Shown: positions 17,985-25,521 of the stretch, one piece after another
How the letters are laid out: the number at the start of each line of letters is the position of its first letter
Numbering within the stretch: the stretch's first letter is position 1
NCBI GenBank assembly: GCA_900475325.1
Contig: LS483371.1
Span: 248,001-312,000, forward strand
Direction: 5' to 3'
Origin: Paucimonas lemoignei
GTDB lineage: Bacteria > Pseudomonadota > Gammaproteobacteria > Pseudomonadales > Pseudomonadaceae
Length of the DNA: 64,000 bases
Position numbers and translations under genes: made by a program
The notes under the pieces: generated by a model
Seen by the model: the letters and a program-made list of their open reading frames with translations, nothing else
What the model was told of the DNA's origin: nothing
The model's database searches: none

Positions 17985-18060
17985 CTGTAGGAGCTGCCGA
18001 AGGCTGCGAAGGCAATCTGTCTGATACACCGCCTTCGCAGCCTTCGGCAGCTCCTACAGG
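17985..18060. repeat. REPIN of the GTAGGAGCTGCCGAAGGCTGCGAA type
   Basis: Inverted pair of the second REP family, ending 10 bases before the thioesterase stop codon. Confidence 0.9.
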
Positions 18061-18069
18061 GATCGCGGA

Positions 18070-18525
18070 TTACCGATGCACCACAAACTGCCCGACAAAC
18101 CGCACGGCTTGCAGGTCGCTGTCTTGGGCGCAGATGTGTGTCGGTAGCGTCAAGCGCGCCCGGCCTCTGCGCTGGTAAGTGGTGATAAACCGATCCCAGG
18201 CCGCGGCATCCGGCGCGTCGCAAATCGCTACGGCGTCATCACGCACCGGCAGCGGATAACTGATCTGCCCGTCCTGAATCACGATATGCCCGTCGGTAAT
18301 GCCCGCTTCAGCCAGGCGCAGGTACAGCCAGCCCCAGCCAGCCAAAACCGCGCCGCAATAGAGGCTGCCGCCGAACAGGGTGCTTTTGTGATTGACGTTA
18401 GGCGCCAGCGGCAGGTGCAGACGCAATTGATGATCCTGCCAACTCAAAACTTTAACGCCCAGCTCCCGAGTCAGCGGGATGTCCCGGTGCAGCACCTGTT
18501 CCAGTGCGCGCGCCTCCTGTGTCAT
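18070..18525 (-). CDS. Thioesterase, YiiD C-terminal-like hotdog domain
   Basis: A 151-residue hotdog-fold protein resembling the C-terminal domain of E. coli YiiD (VNHKSTLFGGSLYCGAVLAGWGWLYLRL, the conserved N-x-K-x-T-x-FGGS motif). Probable acyl-CoA thioesterase, substrate unknown. GAGG 8 bases before the ATG at 18525 supports this start. It begins 10 bases after the dctD stop, so it is likely the last gene of a dctB-dctD-thioesterase transcript. Confidence 0.8.
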   Translation of the reverse strand: MTQEARALEQVLHRDIPLTRELGVKVLSWQDHQLRLHLPLAPNVNHKSTLFGGSLYCGAVLAGWGWLYLRLAEAGITDGHIVIQDGQISYPLPVRDDAVAICDAPDAAAWDRFITTYQRRGRARLTLPTHICAQDSDLQAVRFVGQFVVHR

Positions 18526-18535
18526 CAGGCGATCC

Positions 18536-19909
18536 TCATTCTTCATTCGGCTCATCTGCGCTGCCGCCAAAGCTCAGGCCGTGTTTACGCAGTTTGTCGT
18601 GCAGGGTTTTACGCGGCAGGCCCAAGGCTTCGGCCAGGCTGCGTACAGACGTGTGTGAGCGAGTCAGCTCGGCGGCAATCAAGGCGCGCTCGAAACTCTC
18701 AACCTGCTCGCTCAAGCCTCCGGTAATGGTCGGCACCACCGGGACTTCGTTGCCTTCCAGGGCCAGTTCCAGGCCCAAAGCAAAGCGTTCGGCGGCATTT
18801 TGCAGTTCGCGAACATTGCCGGGCCACGAGTGACGCAGCAGCAGGGCGCGTTGCGCAGGTTGCAGCTCATGCTTGGGCAGCCCGTGGCGCATGCTGGCCG
18901 CGTCCGCGTAGTGCTGAAACAGCATCAGCGCATCTTCGCCACGTTCACGCAGCGGCGGGATGCGCAGCGGCGCGACGTTCAGCCGGTAGTACAAGTCGGC
19001 CCGGAAACGGCCCTGATCCGCCGCCTGACGCAAGTCTTCCTTGGTGGCGGCGATCACCCGGATATCCAGCGCGATCTGTTGGTTGCCGCCCAGACGTTCG
19101 ACCACCCGCTCTTGCAGCAAACGCAGCAGTTTGACCTGTACGTCCATGCTCATGCTTTCGATTTCGTCGAGGAACAGCGTGCCGCCGTTGGCAAACTCGA
19201 ACTTGCCAATGCGACGCTTCTGGGCGCCGGTAAACGCCCCCGGCTCATGGCCGAACAGTTCGCTTTCCACCACCGACTCGGCCAGCGCACCGGCGTTGAT
19301 CGCCACGAATGGCCCGGTGCGGCGGTTGGACAGATCATGCAGCGCCCGAGCCACGACCTCCTTGCCTGCTCCGGTTTCACCGAGGATCAACACATCCGCC
19401 TTGGTGGCCGCCAACGCACCGATCTGCTGACGCAAGCGCAGCATCGGCGCCGACTGGCCAACCAGGCGCGCACTCAACTGCTGGCGGTCGCTCAGGGCGA
19501 GCCTCAGGCTGCGGTTATCCAGCACCAGGCGGCGCAGGGCCAGGGCTCGACGCACGCTGTCGAGCAGCGAATCACTGGCGAACGGCTTTTCCAGAAAGTC
19601 ATACGCCCCGGCGCGCATTGCCTGGACTGCCAGAGGCACGTCGCCGTGGCCGGTGATCAACAACACCGGGAGTTCGGGATCGCGGCCATGCAGATCACTG
19701 AGCAGTTCGAGGCCATCCATGCCCGGCATGCGAATGTCACTGACCACCACGCCGGGCCAGTCCCGCTCGATGCGCGCGGCCAGGCCATTGGCCTCGGGCA
19801 GCGTCAGGACTTTCAGCCCAGCCAGGTCCAGCGTCTGGCTCAGGGCCTGGCGCAAGTGCGGGTCGTCGTCGATCAGCACTACCTGGATCTTGCTGTCGAT
19901 GGCGGTCAT
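18536..19909 (-). CDS. dctD: C4-dicarboxylate sigma-54 response regulator DctD
   Basis: A 457-residue NtrC-type activator: receiver domain (D58 in SDIRMPGMDG is the likely phosphoacceptor), AAA+ domain with GETGAGKE Walker A and the sigma-54 contact GAFTGA, and a C-terminal Fis-type helix-turn-helix (SVRSLAEALGLPRKTLHDKL). DctD activates the dctA or dctPQM transporter promoters with RpoN; no such transporter is in the window. It overlaps dctB by 4 bases. Confidence 0.93.
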   Translation of the reverse strand: MTAIDSKIQVVLIDDDPHLRQALSQTLDLAGLKVLTLPEANGLAARIERDWPGVVVSDIRMPGMDGLELLSDLHGRDPELPVLLITGHGDVPLAVQAMRAGAYDFLEKPFASDSLLDSVRRALALRRLVLDNRSLRLALSDRQQLSARLVGQSAPMLRLRQQIGALAATKADVLILGETGAGKEVVARALHDLSNRRTGPFVAINAGALAESVVESELFGHEPGAFTGAQKRRIGKFEFANGGTLFLDEIESMSMDVQVKLLRLLQERVVERLGGNQQIALDIRVIAATKEDLRQAADQGRFRADLYYRLNVAPLRIPPLRERGEDALMLFQHYADAASMRHGLPKHELQPAQRALLLRHSWPGNVRELQNAAERFALGLELALEGNEVPVVPTITGGLSEQVESFERALIAAELTRSHTSVRSLAEALGLPRKTLHDKLRKHGLSFGGSADEPNEE

Positions 19910-21720
19910 GCAGATAAATCCTCTGGCGGTTGAAGGTTGACGCCGGACGCCCCGTCACGCAGACGCAGCGTCAGCAAGGCGCCTCCGGTGGGGTGGTTGT
20001 CGAACACCAGCTCGCCACCCAGCGCGCGCATCAGCGTATCGCAAATCGCCAGGCCCAGCCCCAGCCCTTGTGTGCGGGTTTTGGTGGTGAAGAATGGCTC
20101 GCGGGCGCGGGCTAGCGCTTCTTGAGTGAAGCCCGGCCCGTTGTCACGGATGAACAGGTTGACGCCCTCGGCGGTTTGCTCGGCACTGATCCAGATTTTG
20201 CGCGGCGGACCTTTTTCCGTCAGGGCGTCCAGCGCATTGGCCAGCAGGTTGCCGAGCACCTGTCGCAGGCGGGTTTCACCGGCCTGCACCCACAGCGTGG
20301 CGTCCGGCAGATCGCGGACCAGCTCGACTTCCATGGCCCGGCGACGCTTGGCCAACAGCGCCAGGGCGTCGTCCAGCGCCGGTTGCAGCGCGACGCTTTC
20401 CGGAGCATGTCGGTCGCGGCGGGCAAAGGCGCGCAAGTGGGCGATGATCGAAGACATGCGACCGGTCAATTCACCGATCAACTTGAGGTTGCCCCGTGCA
20501 TCGTCGGTGCGTGAGTGGTCCAGCAGCACTTCGGCGTTCTCGGCATAACTGCGGATCGCCGCCAGCGGCTGATTGAGTTCGTGGCTGATGCTGGCCGACA
20601 TGGTGCCCAGCGCAGACAGTTTGCCCGCCTGGACCAGCTCGTCCTGGGCGCGAACCAGCTCCTGCTGAGCCTGCTCCCGTTCGAGTACTTCCTGACGCAG
20701 CCGACTATTGAGGCCCTCCAGGTCGCTGGTGCGTTCCACCACGCGCATTTCAAGCTCGCGCCGCGCCAGGGCTTCGAACGCGATGCGGTCCAGATAATGC
20801 CGCCGCCGCTGGATCATGATCCCCAGCAACAGCATCACCACCAACAACGCGGCGCCGCCAATTGCCACGACGGTGCGCACCGGGCGATCGATCAGCGCCC
20901 GAGGTGCAAGGATGTTCACGCTCCAGCCGGTTTCGGCGATTTGCTGGTTCTGGGTCAGCCAGGCTTTTTCATCCAGCAGCAAGGGCCTTGGGTCTCGCGT
21001 CGGGTAAGGCTGGATGGCGACGATGGCCTGTTTTTCTTCGTCGCTCAGGGCGCGGGTGGAGCGAAAGCGCCATTCCGGTCTGGAGGTCAGGATGACCACG
21101 CCATTGTGGTCAGTGAGCAGCAGCTGTTCAGGGGTTTTACCCCACAGGTTTTCGGTGTGGTCCAGGTCGATCTTGACCACCAGCACGCCGATCACCTGAT
21201 TGCCGTCGCGGACCGCCGAGGCAAAGAAGTAGCCGCGCTTGGCCGACGTCGTGCCCAGGCCGAAGAAGCGTCCCAGGTTGCCCGCCATGGCCTCGCTGAA
21301 ATACGGGCGGAAGGCAAAGTTGCGGCCTACGAAGCTGTCGCGCTTGTCCCAGTTCGACGCCGCCAGCGTGGTGCCGTCGGCGTTCATCAGGTACATGACT
21401 TCCGCGCCGGTCTGGCGAACGATGGTCTCCAGCAGGTGGTTGGCGGTTTGCTGCTTGCCTTGATCCTGTGGAGCTTTGAGGACAGCGGGCAGGTCGGGCA
21501 ACTGGCTGAGGATCTGCGGCAGGGTTTCATAGCGGTGCAGCGTGCCCAGCAGGTTGGCCACGTACAGGTCCAGGGTCTGACGGTTCTGGCTGACCAGTTC
21601 GTTGCGGTAATAACGCTCGGCCAGATGCTCCAGCGGCCACAACAGCGGAGCCAGACACAGCGCCAGCAGCGCAAGGCTACGCCAGCGTGGGCGGGGTGGA
21701 AGGGTGGGGGTGCTGATCAT
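19906..21720 (-). CDS. dctB: C4-dicarboxylate sensor histidine kinase DctB
   Basis: A 604-residue inner-membrane kinase. An N-terminal membrane segment (residues about 14-30), a periplasmic sensor region of about 260 residues of the double-PAS (dCache) type, a second membrane segment (GGAALLVVMLLLGIMI, about 295), a coiled coil, then HisKA (SISHELNQPLAAIRSYAENA, phospho-His in SHELNQP) and HATPase (DNGPGF, GLGLAIC). It senses succinate, fumarate and malate and phosphorylates DctD. It is upstream of dctD with a 4-base overlap. Confidence 0.93.
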   Translation of the reverse strand: MISTPTLPPRPRWRSLALLALCLAPLLWPLEHLAERYYRNELVSQNRQTLDLYVANLLGTLHRYETLPQILSQLPDLPAVLKAPQDQGKQQTANHLLETIVRQTGAEVMYLMNADGTTLAASNWDKRDSFVGRNFAFRPYFSEAMAGNLGRFFGLGTTSAKRGYFFASAVRDGNQVIGVLVVKIDLDHTENLWGKTPEQLLLTDHNGVVILTSRPEWRFRSTRALSDEEKQAIVAIQPYPTRDPRPLLLDEKAWLTQNQQIAETGWSVNILAPRALIDRPVRTVVAIGGAALLVVMLLLGIMIQRRRHYLDRIAFEALARRELEMRVVERTSDLEGLNSRLRQEVLEREQAQQELVRAQDELVQAGKLSALGTMSASISHELNQPLAAIRSYAENAEVLLDHSRTDDARGNLKLIGELTGRMSSIIAHLRAFARRDRHAPESVALQPALDDALALLAKRRRAMEVELVRDLPDATLWVQAGETRLRQVLGNLLANALDALTEKGPPRKIWISAEQTAEGVNLFIRDNGPGFTQEALARAREPFFTTKTRTQGLGLGLAICDTLMRALGGELVFDNHPTGGALLTLRLRDGASGVNLQPPEDLSA

Positions 21721-21774
21721 GTAGGACTGTGCCAGTTATGCCCTGAGCCGAGCAGTTCACATAACTGTGGGAGC

Positions 21775-21858
21775 GAATTCATTCGCGAAAGGGCCGGTAC
21801 AGATGACCCGGATCTTTCGCCTGGAATATCGATTCGCGAATGAATTCGCTCCCACAGG
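21775..21858. repeat. REPIN of the GTGGGAGCGAATTCATTCGCGAA type
   Basis: Inverted REP pair in the gap between dctB and rmlD. Confidence 0.9.
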
Positions 21859-21896
21859 GCTGCGGCTCATTATCGGGAGCCGGGCAGGCATTATGC

Positions 21897-22778
21897 CTAA
21901 CCCTGCTCAGCCAGGCACTCCAGCAATGCGCTGTGCCAGTCGGCCTGTTGTACGCCCCATTCGCGTTGCAGCAGGCTGCAATCCAGGCGCGAGTTGAGTG
22001 GGCGGGCGGCGGGTGTGGGGTAGGCGCTGGACTCAATGGCGTTGAGGGTCGCGCACGGTTTGCCCTGTTTGATCAGTTGCTCGCCAATCGCCTGGGCAAA
22101 ACCGAACCATGAGGTTTCACCCGCAGCCGTCAGGTGATAAGTGCCCCATGCGCCCGCCTTGCCGTCACGCCAGCGCTCGATCAGTTGTCGTGTGCTCTGG
22201 GCAATGGTCCCGGCCCAGGTGGGCGCGCCGACCTGATCTGCAACTACATTCAGCTCGTCGCGCTCTTGCAGCAAGCGCTGCATGGTCAGCAGAAAGTTAC
22301 GCCCGGAGGTCGAGTAAACCCAGCTGGTGCGCAGGATCAGATACTGTCCGCCGACATACTCAATGGCCTGCTCACCGGCCCATTTGCTGGCGCCGTAAAC
22401 GCCCAGCGGCGCCGGAGTATCCTGCTCGGTCCAGGGCGCATCCTTGCTGCCGTCGAACACATAATCAGTGGAGTAGTGGATCAGCGGTATGCCCAGCTCC
22501 CTTGCCTGATCAGCCAGCATGCCAGCGGCGATGGCATTGATCGACAAAGCGGTCTTCTGCTCGGTCTCGGCCAGATCCACTGCCGTATAGGCCGCAGCAT
22601 TGATGATCAGATCCGGCTGTAAATCCTGAATCTGATCGTAGTCGGCCAAGTGATCGCTCAGGTCCAGTTTGTCGCGACCCAGCACCATCACTTCACCCAG
22701 GTCCGCCAGGGTTTTCTGCAGGGCCTGGGAGACTTGTCCGCTCTGACCGATGATCAGGATCTTCAGTGGTTTGCTCAT
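21897..22778 (-). CDS. rmlD: dTDP-4-dehydrorhamnose reductase
   Basis: A 293-residue SDR enzyme making dTDP-L-rhamnose in the last step of the pathway: an N-terminal GQSGQVSQAL nucleotide-binding loop, THYSTDYVFDG-type active-site segment (LIHYSTDYVFDGS) and catalytic Y-x-x-x-K in YGASKWAGEQ. It is the last gene of rmlBACD, its start overlapping the rmlC stop by 4 bases. Confidence 0.95.
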   Translation of the reverse strand: MSKPLKILIIGQSGQVSQALQKTLADLGEVMVLGRDKLDLSDHLADYDQIQDLQPDLIINAAAYTAVDLAETEQKTALSINAIAAGMLADQARELGIPLIHYSTDYVFDGSKDAPWTEQDTPAPLGVYGASKWAGEQAIEYVGGQYLILRTSWVYSTSGRNFLLTMQRLLQERDELNVVADQVGAPTWAGTIAQSTRQLIERWRDGKAGAWGTYHLTAAGETSWFGFAQAIGEQLIKQGKPCATLNAIESSAYPTPAARPLNSRLDCSLLQREWGVQQADWHSALLECLAEQG

Positions 22779-23323
22779 GGGAACAGGTCTGCCTCCTTGA
22801 ATGCCACGCCGTTCTGATCCTTGGCCGAGAGCTGGGGCACGCCCTCAAGCTCCCAGTCGATCGCCAGGTCAGGGTCGTCCCAGCGTATGCAGCGTTCTGC
22901 TGCGGGGGTGTAGTAGTCGGTGGTTTTGTACAGGAATTCGGCGTAGTCGCTGAGTACCACGAAGCCATGAGCGAAGCCCGGCGGCACCCACAGCTGGCGG
23001 AAGTTCTCTGCCGACAGCCGCACGCCGACCCAGCGGCCAAAAGTGGGTGAACTGCGGCGGATGTCCACCGCGATGTCCAGCACTTCGCCCAAGGTCACGC
23101 GTACCAGTTTGCCTTGGGCGTTTTCGATCTGGTAATGCAGGCCGCGCAGCACGTTTCTGGCCGACCGGGAGTGGTTGTCCTGAACAAATTTCAGATGGCG
23201 CATGCCAGTGGCATCGCCAAAAGCCTTGGCATTGAAGCTTTCATAGAAAAAGCCCCGCTCATCACCGAACACCCGCGGTTCCAGGATGAGTACGTCGGGG
23301 ATATCGCACGCAATCACATTCAC
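22775..23323 (-). CDS. rmlC: dTDP-4-dehydrorhamnose 3,5-epimerase
   Basis: A 182-residue cupin epimerase acting third in the dTDP-L-rhamnose pathway: [37 protein letters not shown] (catalytic His region) and [14 protein letters not shown]. The start codon is GTG, overlapping the rmlA stop by 4 bases (GTGA), which fits translational coupling. Confidence 0.95.
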   Translation of the reverse strand: MNVIACDIPDVLILEPRVFGDERGFFYESFNAKAFGDATGMRHLKFVQDNHSRSARNVLRGLHYQIENAQGKLVRVTLGEVLDIAVDIRRSSPTFGRWVGVRLSAENFRQLWVPPGFAHGFVVLSDYAEFLYKTTDYYTPAAERCIRWDDPDLAIDWELEGVPQLSAKDQNGVAFKEADLFP

Positions 23324-24195
23324 GTTTTTTCACCTGCAAGCTTGAAGAGGTACTGGCCGTAGCCAGTCTTGCCAAAATAGTGGGCGCGTTCAAGCAGCTG
23401 GTCGCGATTGATCCAACCGTTCTGGTAAGCGATTTCTTCAAGACACGCCACTTTCAGACCTTGACGGTGCTCGATGGTCTGCACGTATTGCGAGGCGTCG
23501 AGCAGGCTGTCGTGAGTGCCGGTGTCGAGCCAGGCGAAACCACGGCCAAAACGCTCGACCCGCAAGTCGCCGCGCAGCAGATAGGCGTTGTTGACGTCCG
23601 TGATTTCCAGCTCGCCACGCGGTGACGGTTTGACGTCCTTGGCGATGCGGATGACTTCGTTGTCGTAAAAATACAAACCTGTCACGGCATAGCTGGACTT
23701 GGGCACCTTGGGCTTTTCTTCGATGGACAGCGCACGGCCCTGCTCATCGAAATCAATGACCCCGAAGCGCTCCGGGTCCTTGACCCAATAGCCGAACACC
23801 GTGGCACCGCTGGTGTAGGACGCCGCGCTTTTCAGCTGGTCGCCAAAGTGCTGACCGTGAAAGATGTTGTCGCCCAGAATCAGGCACACCGAATCCTCGC
23901 CGATAAACTCTTCACCGATCAGAAACGCCTGGGCCAGCCCGTCTGGCTTGGGCTGTTCGGCGTAGTGGAAATTGACGCCGAACTGCCTCCCATCGCCCAG
24001 CAGGTTGCGGTATTGAGGCAGGTCCTGAGGCGTGGAGATGACCAGGATTTCCTGGATGCCTGCCAGCATCAGCACCGAAATCGGGTAGTAGATCATCGGT
24101 TTGTCGTAGATCGGCAGCAGTTGCTTGGAGACCCCGAGGGTGATCGGGTGCAAGCGGGTGCCAGAGCCGCCGGCGAGAATGATTCCTTTGGTCAT
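23320..24195 (-). CDS. rmlA: Glucose-1-phosphate thymidylyltransferase
   Basis: A 291-residue nucleotidyltransferase catalysing the first step: glucose-1-phosphate plus dTTP to dTDP-glucose. It has the signature [28 protein letters not shown] and [11 protein letters not shown]. It lies second in rmlBACD and overlaps rmlB by 4 bases. Confidence 0.96.
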   Translation of the reverse strand: MTKGIILAGGSGTRLHPITLGVSKQLLPIYDKPMIYYPISVLMLAGIQEILVISTPQDLPQYRNLLGDGRQFGVNFHYAEQPKPDGLAQAFLIGEEFIGEDSVCLILGDNIFHGQHFGDQLKSAASYTSGATVFGYWVKDPERFGVIDFDEQGRALSIEEKPKVPKSSYAVTGLYFYDNEVIRIAKDVKPSPRGELEITDVNNAYLLRGDLRVERFGRGFAWLDTGTHDSLLDASQYVQTIEHRQGLKVACLEEIAYQNGWINRDQLLERAHYFGKTGYGQYLFKLAGEKT

Positions 24196-25274
24196 GCGAT
24201 CAAATCCTTATGGTCGGTGAAGCCCAGTCGTTGGCCTTGATAACTGCCGTCTTGTACGCGTTGGCACCAGTCCTGATTGTCCAGGTACCACTGCACGGTC
24301 TTGCGCAGCCCGGACTGGAAGGTTTCTTCCGGCGTCCAGCCCAGGTCGTGTTCAATCTTGCTGGCGTCGATGGCGTAGCGCTGGTCATGCCCTGGCCGAT
24401 CCACCACGAAGGTGATCAGGTCGGCGTAATGCTCGACGCCCGCGGGTTTGTGCGGGGCCAGTTCTTCGAGCAGTTCGCAGATGCCGCGCACGACGTCTAT
24501 GTTCTTCTGCTCGTTATGCCCGCCAATGTTGTAGGTTTCGCCTACCGCGCCTTCGGTGACGACTTTAAGCAGCGCGCGGGCGTGATCTTCGACGAACAGC
24601 CAGTCGCGCACTTGCAGGCCGTTGCCATACACAGGCAGTGGCTTGCCTTTGAGGGCGTTGAGGATCACCAGCGGGATGAGTTTTTCCGGGAAGTGGAACG
24701 GCCCGTAGTTGTTCGAGCAGTTGGTCACTACAACCGGCAAACCATAAGTGCGCTGCCAGGCGCGGACCAGATGATCGGACGCGGCCTTGCTGGCTGAATA
24801 GGGTGAGCTTGGCGCGTAGGGCGTGGTTTCGGTGAACAGGTCATCTACGCCATGCAAATCGCCATACACTTCATCGGTAGAAATATGGTGGAAGCGAAAC
24901 GCCGCGCGCTCGGCTTCTGGCAGCCTCAGCCAATAGCCGCGAGTGGCTTCGAGCAGGCTGTAGGTGCCGACGATGTTGGTCTGGATGAATTCGGACGGGC
25001 CATCGATCGAGCGGTCGACGTGGGATTCTGCCGCCAGGTGCATGATCGCCTGGGGCTGAAATCGGGCGAGCACGGCGCTGACCTGGCCCTGGTCGCAGAT
25101 ATCAGCCTGGACAAATTCGTAGCGGGTGTCGGTGGCGATGCCAGTCAACGACTCCAGATTGCCTGCGTATGTGAGCTTGTCAAAATTGAGCACTTCATGA
25201 TCGGTGTTCAGTATCAGGTGACGGATCAACGCCGAACCGATGAAGCCAGCGCCGCCAGTGACAAGTATTCGCAT
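24192..25274 (-). CDS. rmlB: dTDP-glucose 4,6-dehydratase
   Basis: A 360-residue extended SDR, second enzyme of the pathway: [12 protein letters not shown] at the N terminus, [21 protein letters not shown] and the catalytic [10 protein letters not shown] (Y-x-x-x-K). The ATG at 25274 was chosen because AAGG lies 8 bases upstream and it matches the family start MRILVTGG. This is the first gene of the rml operon; rhamnose made here feeds LPS, exopolysaccharide or rhamnolipid. The usual Pseudomonas order is rmlBDAC; here it is BACD. Confidence 0.96.
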   Translation of the reverse strand: MRILVTGGAGFIGSALIRHLILNTDHEVLNFDKLTYAGNLESLTGIATDTRYEFVQADICDQGQVSAVLARFQPQAIMHLAAESHVDRSIDGPSEFIQTNIVGTYSLLEATRGYWLRLPEAERAAFRFHHISTDEVYGDLHGVDDLFTETTPYAPSSPYSASKAASDHLVRAWQRTYGLPVVVTNCSNNYGPFHFPEKLIPLVILNALKGKPLPVYGNGLQVRDWLFVEDHARALLKVVTEGAVGETYNIGGHNEQKNIDVVRGICELLEELAPHKPAGVEHYADLITFVVDRPGHDQRYAIDASKIEHDLGWTPEETFQSGLRKTVQWYLDNQDWCQRVQDGSYQGQRLGFTDHKDLIA

Positions 25275-25521
25275 GAGTGAGCCTTCTTCCTTATTGGGCG
25301 TAGACGTAAGAGCATAGCTTGTGGGTGTGAACGACCAGGCGCAAGCAGCATCCCTGATACGAGGGGTGGCCTGCCATGAAAAATATTGATCCGGGGGCCA
25401 CGTTCCCGTCATTAATCCGGCGTACCACTTAACGTCAGCTGATTTGGCGGGTGCTGGCGACGCACCTATAGTGAGCCCTCAGGAACCGCCCGCCCTCCCT
25501 TAACAAGACCGAGGTTGTTGC

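Noticed and set aside
17759..18060. Closely spaced repeats that might suggest a CRISPR array
   Set aside because: They are inverted REP pairs of two different families, not direct repeats with unique spacers; no cas gene is present.
20515..21843. A 442-codon plus-strand frame opposite dctB
   Set aside because: Antisense shadow; its end also runs through a REPIN.
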